A stretch of 60,474 bases of DNA, taken from positions 1 through 60,474 of the forward strand of contig DATLHO010000175.1 in assembly GCA_035539855.1 (NCBI GenBank), read 5' to 3'. Shown piece after piece: positions 17,440-26,100 of this stretch (position 1 is the stretch's first letter; each line of letters opens with the position of its first letter). The notes under the pieces are model-generated. The model made no database searches. It saw nothing but the letters and a program-made list of their open reading frames with translations, and was not told where the DNA came from. The position numbers were made by a program, and so were the translations under genes. This DNA is from DATLHO01 sp035539855. Lineage in GTDB: Bacteria > Bacteroidota > Ignavibacteria > OLB7.

Positions 17440-17824
17440 CTATTGGAGATCCGCCGAGAGGCGGAATGGTCGGTAACGATCCGGTCGTGGCCGAACAAAA
17501 ATAGCGAAGTGCCTTCCGTTTACAACGACGCCGCAACGGCGCGAAAGCGTAAGAATTTGAACGAATCGCCGAGGCAGTCCTTACGGCACTCCCCCCGCGT
17601 CAGACGCCGCGCCGCACGACGCGTCGCGCGGTCGGGTGTAAGAATCTGTGCCGTAGGGAAAGCGTCGCATACGCTGCGCGTTGGACCCTTTCGCCGGGAT
17701 GCCCTTCGCGCCGCACGCACACGACACACAGCGGTGATTCTCGAGACCGGACGCGTGCACGAGCCGGGCGCGTGCTCGCCGAAGACCCTTGGTTGAATGC
17801 GCCGTCGGGCATCATCTTGCAGCC
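17440..17824. other. 385-bp divergent intergenic region between hisC and ispH
   Basis: Contains the hisC promoter candidate at 17496-17525 on the minus strand. The rest, up to the ispH ATG at 17825, shows no convincing small gene, RNA gene or hairpin. The ispH promoter must be here but I could not place it. Confidence 0.6.
17496..17525 (-). promoter_or_regulatory. Promoter of the hisC-hppD unit (TTGT-N18-TATTTTTG)
   Basis: On the minus strand, TTGT (17525-17522) and TATTTTTG (17503-17496) are 18 bases apart. TATTTTTG is an exact match to the Bacteroidota -7 element TAnnTTTG, and it lies about 57 bases before the ATG. Strand, spacing and place are right. Confidence 0.6.
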
Positions 17825-19060
17825 ATGCGCACCTTCGACATCCCGATCTACTTCCGCTCGCCGATCATCTCCGTCGTCAAGGCTCTGCGTCGCAGCGCCG
17901 ACACGCGCCGGCGTGACTTCTCCCCCACCCTCCTGGATTTCGGTCCCATGCGGTTCCGGATCGCGCGGCACTTCGGCTTCTGCTTCGGCGTCGAGAACGC
18001 GATCGAGATCGCCTATCGCACGCTCGAAGAGCACCCGGACCGGAGGATCTTCCTGCTGTCGGAGATGATCCACAACCCGCACGTCAACGACGACCTGCGC
18101 GCGCGCGGTGTGCGCTTCATCATGACGCCCGCCGGCGAGCATCTCGTCGAGTGGAACGAGCTGACGGCGGAGGACATCGTGATCGTGCCGGCCTTCGGCA
18201 CGACGCGCGAGATCCAGGCCGAGCTCGCCTCGCGCGGCATCGATCCCTACGGCTACGACACGACGTGTCCGTTCGTCGAGAAAGTTTGGAACCGCACCGA
18301 GACGCTCGGCGCGCGCGACTGCTCGATCGTCGTGCACGGCAAGCGCACGCACGAGGAGACGCGCGCGACGTTCTCGCACAGCACCGCCAATGCCCCGACG
18401 ATGATCGTGCAGAACATGGAGGAGACCGAGCGTCTGGCCGCGATCATCGATGGACGAGAGCCGATCGAGCGCTTCGCGGAGTGGTTCGGCGAGCAGGCCT
18501 CAGAAGGCTTCGATCCGGCGCTGCACCTGGGACGCATTGGCGTGGTCAACCAGACGACGATGCTCGCCTCGGAGACCCAGGCGATCGCCGATCGACTGCG
18601 CCGCGCGATGATCGATCGCTTCAGCGAGAGCGAGATCGCCGAGCACTTCGTCGACACGCGCGATACGCTCTGCTACGCGACGAACGAGAACCAGACCGCG
18701 ACGCTCGCGCTGATGGAGAGCCCGGCCGACCTCGCGATCGTCGTCGGCGGCTACAACAGCTCGAACACGTCGCACCTCGCCGAGCTGCTCGAGACCCGCA
18801 TGCCGACGTACTTCGTGCGCGACGCGGCGGAGATCGAGTCGGCCTCTGCGATCGATCACTTCGATCAGCATCGTAGAATGCGGGTGCGCTCCGAGGGATG
18901 GCTGCCCGGCAAGCCCGTCGTCGACATCGCGCTGACCAGCGGCGCGAGCTGCCCCGACGCGCTCGTCGATGAGGTCATTCAAAAGGTGGTGGGATTCTTC
19001 CCCGATGCCAGGCCCGTCGGCGAGGTCATCGATGCGCTGTCAGGGTCGAACGCCGGATAG
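17825..19060 (+). CDS. ispH: 4-hydroxy-3-methylbut-2-enyl diphosphate reductase
   Basis: Last enzyme of the MEP (non-mevalonate) isoprenoid pathway, a [4Fe-4S] enzyme making IPP and DMAPP. The 411-residue protein has the three cluster cysteines in RHFGFCFGVENAIEI, DTTCPFVEKVWNR and TSGASCPDALVDEV, plus VVGGYNSSNTSHLAEL. The ATG at 17825 (MRTFDIPIYFRSPIISVVK) gives the long N-terminus typical of Bacteroidota IspH; an in-frame ATG 12 codons upstream lacks support. Its presence shows that general isoprenoid supply here probably uses the MEP pathway, which matters for the HMG-CoA reductase operon at 41-43.5 kb. Confidence 0.96.
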   Translation: MRTFDIPIYFRSPIISVVKALRRSADTRRRDFSPTLLDFGPMRFRIARHFGFCFGVENAIEIAYRTLEEHPDRRIFLLSEMIHNPHVNDDLRARGVRFIMTPAGEHLVEWNELTAEDIVIVPAFGTTREIQAELASRGIDPYGYDTTCPFVEKVWNRTETLGARDCSIVVHGKRTHEETRATFSHSTANAPTMIVQNMEETERLAAIIDGREPIERFAEWFGEQASEGFDPALHLGRIGVVNQTTMLASETQAIADRLRRAMIDRFSESEIAEHFVDTRDTLCYATNENQTATLALMESPADLAIVVGGYNSSNTSHLAELLETRMPTYFVRDAAEIESASAIDHFDQHRRMRVRSEGWLPGKPVVDIALTSGASCPDALVDEVIQKVVGFFPDARPVGEVIDALSGSNAG

Positions 19061-19114
19061 GAGCGCCCAGGCGGCCATGACAGCGTGCGCGCCTCTGGTC
19101 GCTCCGCCGGTTGC

Positions 19115-19918
19115 TCAGCCGTGCGAGCCATTCGAGGCACGGCTCTTCACCATCCCCGTGAACACAAGCATCTCGTCGACGATCGGCATGGCCGTCGTCG
19201 ATCCCCACAAGCGCTCGAGGATCTGGGCGTCGCCTCCGGTGAGCACGATCGGGAAATCGGGCCGCGAGGGTATGGCTCGCGCGAGCTCGTCGGCAAGGCC
19301 CTGCGCCGCGCGCGCGGTGCCGATGAGCACGCCGTTGGTGACCGAGTCGACGCTCGTTCGCGCCGGCAACCTCGGCTCGCGCGTGATCTCGACGAGAGGC
19401 AGCGCCGGGATCCGATGGTGCAGTCCGGCGGCAGCGGTCGTGAATCCCGGCATGATCGCTCCCCAGACCGGCCGTCCGCCGATGCGCGCGTCGACGGTGA
19501 TGGCGGTGCCGCACGAGATCACGACCGCGTCGTGATCGAGTCCCAGAAGGTTGAGCACGCGATCGACGCCGAGCGTCTCGGGAGTATCGTACGACGAGCC
19601 GATGAAGCCCGCGAGCGTCGCGCTCGTGACGATGGTCGCTCCCCGTTTCGCCAGCCGGTCGACGAGGCGCCCGCTCAACGGCGCGCCGACCGGAGCGCAG
19701 ACGATGTCGCCGTCGAGCCGCTCGATCCGCCGCAGCAGCTCGTCGGCCGAGGCGAAGCGCTCGAGCATGAACGTGTCGTCGCCGAGCGGCCGCGCGAGCT
19801 TGATGGTCGTATTGCCGATTTCCAGAAGCAGCACGTCGATGTTCCGGTTGTTCTCGAACGAGACACGCCCGAAGACGAGGTCTCCGGGCGTGCGCGTTCG
19901 TGCCTGTTTCGATCTCAC
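19115..19918 (-). CDS. coaX: Type III pantothenate kinase
   Basis: First step of coenzyme A synthesis, phosphorylating pantothenate. The 267-residue protein matches the CoaX family: LLLEIGNTTIKLARP near residue 30 (the usual Asp before IGNT is Glu here), TLGVDRVLNLLGL, VVISCGTAITVDARIGG and WGAIMPGFTTAAAGLHH, then VLTGGDAQIL. The start at 19918 overlaps the stop of the upstream gene in an ATGA, so translation is coupled. About 25 residues precede the first strand; a shorter start is possible. The Asp-to-Glu change in the phosphate motif deserves notice but is conservative. Confidence 0.88.
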   Translation of the reverse strand: MRSKQARTRTPGDLVFGRVSFENNRNIDVLLLEIGNTTIKLARPLGDDTFMLERFASADELLRRIERLDGDIVCAPVGAPLSGRLVDRLAKRGATIVTSATLAGFIGSSYDTPETLGVDRVLNLLGLDHDAVVISCGTAITVDARIGGRPVWGAIMPGFTTAAAGLHHRIPALPLVEITREPRLPARTSVDSVTNGVLIGTARAAQGLADELARAIPSRPDFPIVLTGGDAQILERLWGSTTAMPIVDEMLVFTGMVKSRASNGSHG

Positions 19919-20547
19919 ATCCGATAGGCCGGCGCGCGCTCTGGCTCGATGACCGGAGCCGCCGTTCCGTCGAAGTCGAGATCGTCGTCGTACTCGTCGT
20001 CGAGATCGTCGTAGCGATCACGACGCGTGCCGTTGAGCGCATGAGCGTCACCATTGCCGGAGACCTTCATGCGAAACGCATGGATGCCCTTGCCGACCGC
20101 GGAGAAGACCGACATGAGCTCGACGACCGGGCGCTGGACCTTGAGCTGGATGTCCTGCTCGAGGTCGATCAGACTGATGACGACGCCCTTCGCCGCATGG
20201 ACGAGGTCGGTGGCGTCGGTGGTCAATCGCGCGACGTCACCGGAGAGGTCATCGGCAAGCTCTCGAACGCTGCCGAGGATGCCATCGACCTGCGCGAGCT
20301 GGCCGTTGACGTGATCGAGCGTCTGGGGAACACGCGAGGTGATCACTTCGACGTTCTCGATCGTCCCCTGCAGGCTCTTGCGGATACCCTGCACCTCGCC
20401 GACGAGACCTTCGGCGATCTTGTTCGTGTTCTCGATCACCGACCCGAGGCCCTTGACGGTCTTCGCCAGCGTGGTGAACAGCCATGCGAGGGCCAGGAGG
20501 GCGAGCGAGGCGGCGATGTACAACACCACCTGAAAGACGTCTTCCAT
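19915..20547 (-). CDS. DUF948-like single-pass membrane coiled-coil protein
   Basis: The 210-residue protein starts at the ATG at 20547 (MEDVFQVVLYIAASLALLAL), which puts a membrane helix at residues 5-25. A longer open frame upstream is Arg/Ser-rich and overlaps the next gene, so it is rejected. Residues 30-150 form long amphipathic helices (VIENTNKIAEGLVGEVQGIR; LAQVDGILGSVRELADDLSG) as in DUF948/YtxH-associated proteins. The tail is acidic (DDLDDEYDDDLDFDG). It sits between a YtxH-like gene and coaX. The family has general-stress/envelope associations; the exact function is unknown. Confidence 0.75.
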   Translation of the reverse strand: MEDVFQVVLYIAASLALLALAWLFTTLAKTVKGLGSVIENTNKIAEGLVGEVQGIRKSLQGTIENVEVITSRVPQTLDHVNGQLAQVDGILGSVRELADDLSGDVARLTTDATDLVHAAKGVVISLIDLEQDIQLKVQRPVVELMSVFSAVGKGIHAFRMKVSGNGDAHALNGTRRDRYDDLDDEYDDDLDFDGTAAPVIEPERAPAYRM

Positions 20548-20566
20548 GGATCTCCTCGAAGTGGAC

Positions 20567-21013
20567 TCAGACGTTCGACTGCGGCGTCTGCGGTCCGTTG
20601 TTCGGTACGGAGGCGGGCGCGCGGAGCTCCTCCTTGAACGCCTCACTCCCCGCCTTCGTCGCGTCGGCGAGCCTGGTCGCCTGTCCGCTTGCCTTTGCCC
20701 GTGCGTCGCTGACGACCTTCTCGGCGTCGGTCAGGAGCGACGATGCGCGCTGGCGTGCCTCATCGACGATCGTCTCGGCGCGCTCGCGGCCGTCGTTGAC
20801 GATCTGCTGGGCGCGCTCGGTGGCGCTCGACATCATTTCGGATACCTTGTCGACGTACTCGTTCGTCACATCGGAAATATCCGAGCGCAGCTCGCGGCCG
20901 CTCTTCGGTGCGAACAGCAGGGCAAGCGCGGCGCCGACGGCTCCGCCCGTCAACATGCCGATCAGCAGCCCTTTGCCGAGGCCCGAGGTTTCCTGGTCCA
21001 TGTTACTGGACAT
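20567..21013 (-). CDS. YtxH-like small membrane protein
   Basis: About 148 residues. A glycine-rich membrane segment (GKGLLIGMLTGGAVGAALALLF) is followed by APKSGRELRSDI, the hallmark of the YtxH family, and then a long charged helix (SSATERAQQIVNDGRERAET). The start at 21013 is preferred because GGGGGAG lies about eight bases upstream; other in-frame ATGs at 21028 and 21001 are possible. It is 19 bp from the DUF948-like gene and probably co-transcribed with it and coaX. YtxH proteins are often stress-related; the molecular role is not established. Confidence 0.8.
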   Translation of the reverse strand: MSSNMDQETSGLGKGLLIGMLTGGAVGAALALLFAPKSGRELRSDISDVTNEYVDKVSEMMSSATERAQQIVNDGRERAETIVDEARQRASSLLTDAEKVVSDARAKASGQATRLADATKAGSEAFKEELRAPASVPNNGPQTPQSNV

Positions 21014-21298
21014 GGCACTCCCCCACACAGTGGTATTTGTGAACGTATCCGGGATGGTTCCGCTTCAGATGGGAAACGGCGCACATCTGCGCCGATATTA
21101 CACCAAAACAAGGACGGTGCCAAACAACCGCGGGATGCCCCGACGGACTCCGGCGGAGGCCCTCATATCGTTGCGTCGGCCGCGCCGGCGGGCGTAGCTT
21201 GTCGGTTCTGCAGCGATCGCTCGAGTCGTGCGTGAGACACGCCATCGCATACTCGGCCGTGACGAGACTCTAACCTGAACTACCGGAACGACCTCACG

Positions 21299-22132
21299 AT
21301 GAAGCATTACGACGCGCTCGTCTGCCATGCGGACCGCGACACGCTCGACCTGTTGACCGCGCTCAGCTCCCGCCTGCCCATCACCGGCATCCTCGACAAC
21401 GATTCGAACATCGTGCTGTACTTCGAGGGCGGCGCGGTCGACAACGGCGTGATCGAGGAGATCTTCTCGTGGGTGCCAGAGGATCGCGAGATCGAGATCG
21501 AGCGCGAGGAGGTCGAGGAGCAGAACTGGAACGCGGAGTTCGAGCGCTCGCTCGAGCCGGTGCACGTGACCGATGGTCTCGTGATCACGCAGAGCTGGAA
21601 TCCCGTCGATGCTCCCGGAGCGCTGGTCGTGACGATCGACCCGAAGATGTCCTTCGGCACCGGACATCACGAGTCGACGCGGCTGATCTCCCGACTGATG
21701 ATGGGACTCGACATGACGGGAAGGAACGTGCTCGACGTCGGCACCGGCACCGGCACGCTTGCGATCATCGCCGCGAAGCGAGGCGCAGCGCGGGTCGTCG
21801 CCTTCGACAACAACGAGTGGGCGGTCGACAATGCCCGCGAGAACTTCGAGCGCAACGGCGTCGACGCCCAGATCGAGCTCGTGCTCGGCGAGCTCTCGGA
21901 AGTGGACATGACCGATGTTGACATCATCGTCGCGAATCTCCATCGCAACCTGATCATCGAGCTCCTCCCGGAGCTTGCGCGCCGGTTCGGTCCGCGCGAG
22001 CGGACGCTGCTGACCTCGGGCGTGCTCATCGTCGACTACGACGGCCTGATCGAGGCGGCCGCGGCGCAGGGCCTGCGCGTCATCGAGGACGTGCGTGAGA
22101 ACGAGTGGGTCGCGACCAGGTTCGGAGCATGA
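21299..22132 (+). CDS. prmA: Ribosomal protein L11 methyltransferase
   Basis: SAM-dependent enzyme that methylates ribosomal protein L11. The 277-residue sequence has an N-terminal substrate-recognition part ending in EEQNWNAEFERSLEPV, then IDPKMSFGTGHHESTRL, the SAM motif NVLDVGTGTGTLAIIAAKRG, FDNNEWAVDNARENFERNG and IIVANLHRNLIIELLPEL. All are typical PrmA signatures. The stop overlaps the Ppx/GppA start as ATGA at 22129-22132, so the two are coupled. Confidence 0.95.
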   Translation: MKHYDALVCHADRDTLDLLTALSSRLPITGILDNDSNIVLYFEGGAVDNGVIEEIFSWVPEDREIEIEREEVEEQNWNAEFERSLEPVHVTDGLVITQSWNPVDAPGALVVTIDPKMSFGTGHHESTRLISRLMMGLDMTGRNVLDVGTGTGTLAIIAAKRGAARVVAFDNNEWAVDNARENFERNGVDAQIELVLGELSEVDMTDVDIIVANLHRNLIIELLPELARRFGPRERTLLTSGVLIVDYDGLIEAAAAQGLRVIEDVRENEWVATRFGA

Positions 22133-23043
22133 CGATCTCGGTCATCGACATCGGGACGAATACGATGCTCATGCTCATCGCGCGCCGCGGCTCCGACGGC
22201 ACGCTCGACGTGCTCGGCGATGAGCACGGCATCGCGCGCCTCGGCCGCGGTGTCGACGCGAGCCGCACGATCGCGCCGGAGACCTTTGATCGTGTCGAGG
22301 GATTCCTCCGACGCTACCACACGATCGCCACATCGCTCGGCGCCGAGCGCATCGTCGCCTTCGGTACGAGCGCGTTGCGCGATGCCCGCAACCGCGATGA
22401 GCTCATTGCGGCGATGCGCCAGAGAACCGGCATCGAGATCGAGGTGCTCGGCGGCGAGGACGAGGCGGCCTGGACGTATCGCGGCGCGCTCGTCGGGCTC
22501 GGCCTCGATGGCGTGCGCTGCGCGGTGATCGACATCGGCGGCGGAAGCACCGAGCTCGCCCTCGGCGATGGCGAGCGGCTCGAGCGCGCGGTGAGCGTCG
22601 ACATCGGAGCGGTCCGCATCAGCGAGCGCTACTTCCCCACTCTTCCCCCGACAGCATCCGCGCTCGACGCCGCGCGCGCGTGGGCCGCCGAGGCGGTCGC
22701 CGGTCTGTTCGCGATTCCGCACGGAGTCCGCCTGGTCGGCGTCGCCGGCACGGTCACCACGCTCGGCGCGATCGCGCTCGGCCTCGAGCGCTTCGACGCC
22801 GACGAGCTCAACGGCACCGTGCTTCGACTGGAGACGATCGAGTCGCTCATCGAGCGATTCGCCCGACTGTCGCGCGAGCAGACCGCCGCGATTCCGCAGG
22901 TCGCCGAGGGCCGCGCCGACATCATCCTCGGCGGCGCGACGATCCTCTCGGCCGCGATGCGATCGCTCGCGCTCGAGGAGATCACCGTCAGCACACGCGG
23001 CGTCCGCTACGGCATCGCGATGCGCGAGCTCGGACTCGCATAG
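22129..23043 (+). CDS. Ppx/GppA-family phosphatase
   Basis: A 304-residue exopolyphosphatase/guanosine-pentaphosphate phosphatase family protein of the short, single-module type. The actin-like ATPase fold is shown by MTISVIDIGTNTMLMLIARR, IVAFGTSALRDARNR, EVLGGEDEAAWTYRGAL and AVIDIGGGSTELALGDG, then VGVAGTVTTLGAIAL. Substrates in the family are polyphosphate or pppGpp. The start at 22129 forms an ATGA overlap with prmA; an earlier in-frame ATG lies inside prmA. A strong hairpin follows. Confidence 0.9.
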   Translation: MTISVIDIGTNTMLMLIARRGSDGTLDVLGDEHGIARLGRGVDASRTIAPETFDRVEGFLRRYHTIATSLGAERIVAFGTSALRDARNRDELIAAMRQRTGIEIEVLGGEDEAAWTYRGALVGLGLDGVRCAVIDIGGGSTELALGDGERLERAVSVDIGAVRISERYFPTLPPTASALDAARAWAAEAVAGLFAIPHGVRLVGVAGTVTTLGAIALGLERFDADELNGTVLRLETIESLIERFARLSREQTAAIPQVAEGRADIILGGATILSAAMRSLALEEITVSTRGVRYGIAMRELGLA

Positions 23044-23081
23044 GTAGTACGCGCAAGCGCCGGCGACGCTCGAAACGAGAA

Positions 23082-23112
23082 CGGGGGCTTCGGATCGTGT
23101 CCGAAGCCCCCG
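23082..23112. terminator. Hairpin between Ppx/GppA and the giant T9SS gene
   Basis: CGGGGGCTTCGGA (23082-23094) pairs perfectly with TCCGAAGCCCCCG (23100-23112), loop TCGTG. The convergent gene ends at 23143, so this is probably a bidirectional terminator, although no T-tract is evident. Confidence 0.7.
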
Positions 23113-23142
23113 CGTCGATTCGTGCCGTGACACGCCGTCGTT

Positions 23143-26100
23143 CTACTCGACGACGACCATTCTCTTGACGTCCCGGAAAGGGCCGCTGATCATCTCATAG
23201 GTGAAGATGCCGCTGCCGATGGTCGAGGAATCGATCACGAGCCGGTAGCGTCCGGCGTCCTTGACCTCGTCGACGAGGACGCGTACGAGCGTTCCGGACT
23301 CGTCGTAGAGATTGATCCGCACGTGCTCGCGATCGGCGACGCTGTAGTAGACGACCGCCGTCGGGTACGACGGGTTCGGCGCGCTCTGCGACAGCTCGTA
23401 GCGTCCCTTTGCGACGAGGCCGCGACCGGTGTCGCAGTCGACGCCGACGTACAGGCCGCTCGCGGCGCGCACGACGAGCGCCGGCGTGACGACGAACGCG
23501 ACGCTGTCGAGCTTCAGTTCCGTGCGAGCCGGCGGTCCGGCGAGGACGAGCATCGGGAGATTGACGAGCGTCCCGCTGGTGCTCCCGCCGCGAACCGTTC
23601 CGCTGATGCGCACGAATCCGGGCGCGACGGCGTCCCAGCGCGCGTCGCTCGACATCGTGCCCGCGAGGGCCGATGGCGCGAGCGGAGCGCCGGCCGCGGC
23701 GCCTCGCGGCGTAAGCAGTCCCGAAGCGTACTGCAACGTGAAGCTGTAGCGGATGCCCGCCTTCGTCGGCTCGGAGAAGCGAGCGCTGACGCCGATGAGC
23801 TCATGGTCGCCGACGTAGCCCGAGCCGCTTTCGGCACGGACGTCGACCGTGTCCGGCTCACGCGCGATCAGGCCGACCAGTCGCACGGTCAGCGGCGATT
23901 CCGGGGCGGACGTCGTGAACACGAGCGCGGCGGTGTCGGCCTGCTCGGCGACGTAGCGCAGTGAGAATCCCAGCTCTTCGCCCGGAGCGATCGTCAGCGG
24001 CAGAACGGGCGCCTCGTCGAGCCACGAGAAGAGCGAGTCGGCCTGGAGGAAGTCGTAGCCGTCGATCGTCAGGTCCGCGGTGCCGGTGTTCCTGATGACG
24101 AACGCGTCGGGCCGGTCGACGACCGCGTTGCGGACGTTGACGCCGAAGTGCACCGAGTCGTCGACGGCGACCGCATGCTCGAGAACACCGCGTCCGGTGA
24201 GCACGACCGCGAGCGGCGTGGCCTGGGATTCGACATCGAGCTGCAGCGTCAGCGAATCACGACGCTCGACCGTTGGCTCGTAGCGCACGAGCGCGCGAAC
24301 GGTGTCACCGGGATCGAGCGTGATCGACGTCGCGAGCGTCATCGAGAACGGCGCGCCCACCGGCGGCGTGATCGAGCGGATCACGTCGCTTGCAGAGCCA
24401 CTGTTGAAGATTTCGAGCGTGAGCTCGCGGGAGCCACCGACCCGGACGTCGCCGAAGCGGAGCTCGCCGAGGTTCGTTCCGATGCCCGGCATGATGCCGG
24501 TTCCCATCAGTCGAACGCGCGCGGTCCAGGCGCCGTCGTCGGAGCCGACGGTCAGGTCGGCGCTTCTGCGTCCGGCGACGCTCGGGGCGAAGCGCACGTA
24601 GTAGACAACGCGCGCGCCGGGCGCCACGTCGAGCGTCGCGGGCTCCTCGACGAGGAACTCGCCGTCAGTCGTGCCGTCGAGCGGCACGAGGATCGACGCG
24701 GCCAGGCGGGCGGCGACATTGCCATCGTTGACGATGACGATCGAGTCGCGCGGGCTGGTTGCGCCGACGAGCGTCTGATAGAGCTCGACCGCCGAGTCCG
24801 GCGGATGCACGAGCTGCAGATCGGCTGCGCCCGCGGTCGCGCGTCCGGTGAGTGTCACCTGCGAGGAGCTCGCGCACGATCCGCCGCCGAACGTGAGCTC
24901 CAGCAATGCGCCGTGCGTACCGGCGACGGTGCTGCAGTACGTCAGCTCGAACGACAGCGAGTCGCCCGGCGCAATCGTGACTCCTTCAGGCGACGTGCGC
25001 AGCGCGAACGGCGCCGGCGGTACGAGTCGCGCGCTCGCCACGAGCATCGCATCCGTCGCGCTTCGGTTGTGGATCCAGACCGTCTCTCGCGCGCACGTGT
25101 CGTCACGCGAGACGTCGAGCGTGCGGAAGACGATCGTCGTGCGATCGAGTGCGGGTCGCGGACGCGCGTCGCGCAGCGTCACCGGGATCTCGAGCGTCGA
25201 CGGCTGACCGTCGGACTCGATGCGCAGCCGGAGCTCGCCGTCGAGGCGATGCACGATGAAGCGCAGCGCGACCGTGTCGGCGGCGCCCGGAGCGATCACG
25301 AACGTCGCGGGTCCGTCGATCGGCTCGATCTCGAGCACGCCGTCCTCGCCGCGAATCTCCTGCACCGCGAGCGAGGCATCGCCAATGTTCCGCAGCACGA
25401 CGGCACGATAGACGGTGTCGCCGACGCAGACCGGCCCGAGATCGATCACCGCCGCGTCGCTGACGAGCTCGCCGGCGATCGCGCAGGCCTCGAGCGAGAC
25501 GGTCGCCGTGCCATCGGGCTCCGCGTTCGTCTCGATCGATACGGTCGCCTTGAAGAAGCCAGTGTCGCGCGGTGCGAAGATGAGCGTCAGCGGCAGCGAA
25601 TCTCCCGGCGGGATGCTCGTGCCGCGGTACTCGCGAAGGAACGCCACGGCCCCGGCGCCGTCGATGCGGACCGAGGCGATCTCGAGATCGCTGAGCGTGC
25701 CGTTGTTGCGGATGACGATCGTCGCGGTGTCGCGGTCGGTGTACTTGATGCAGTCGAAGCTGACGCTGCCTTTCGAGAGCTGCATCGACGGCTGGCCGAG
25801 CATGTTGCCCGCGGCCGCCGACATCACCCACTGCGGCTCGGCGGTGAATCCGCCGCGCGCCGGCGCGGAAACCTCCTGCATCGTCGCAATGTAGAGCCGG
25901 CCGACCGCGGCGTCGGGGCCGAGCTGAACCTTCCACGTGCTGTCGGAGCCCACGCGCACGTCGATCGGCGCGCCGTAGTTCCAGCGACCGTACTCTCCGC
26001 GTAGGAACAGGCGGATCATCCGTCCCGGCTCTCCGCTGCCGCGCAGGGTGTCGCCCGTGCGGGCGACGACGCTGCCGTTGGTGCCGGTCGACGGTCCGCT

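Noticed and set aside
17520..17796. Small ORFs in the hisC-ispH gap
   Set aside because: Arg-rich, no ribosome site, overlap both orientations, and the region must hold divergent promoters.
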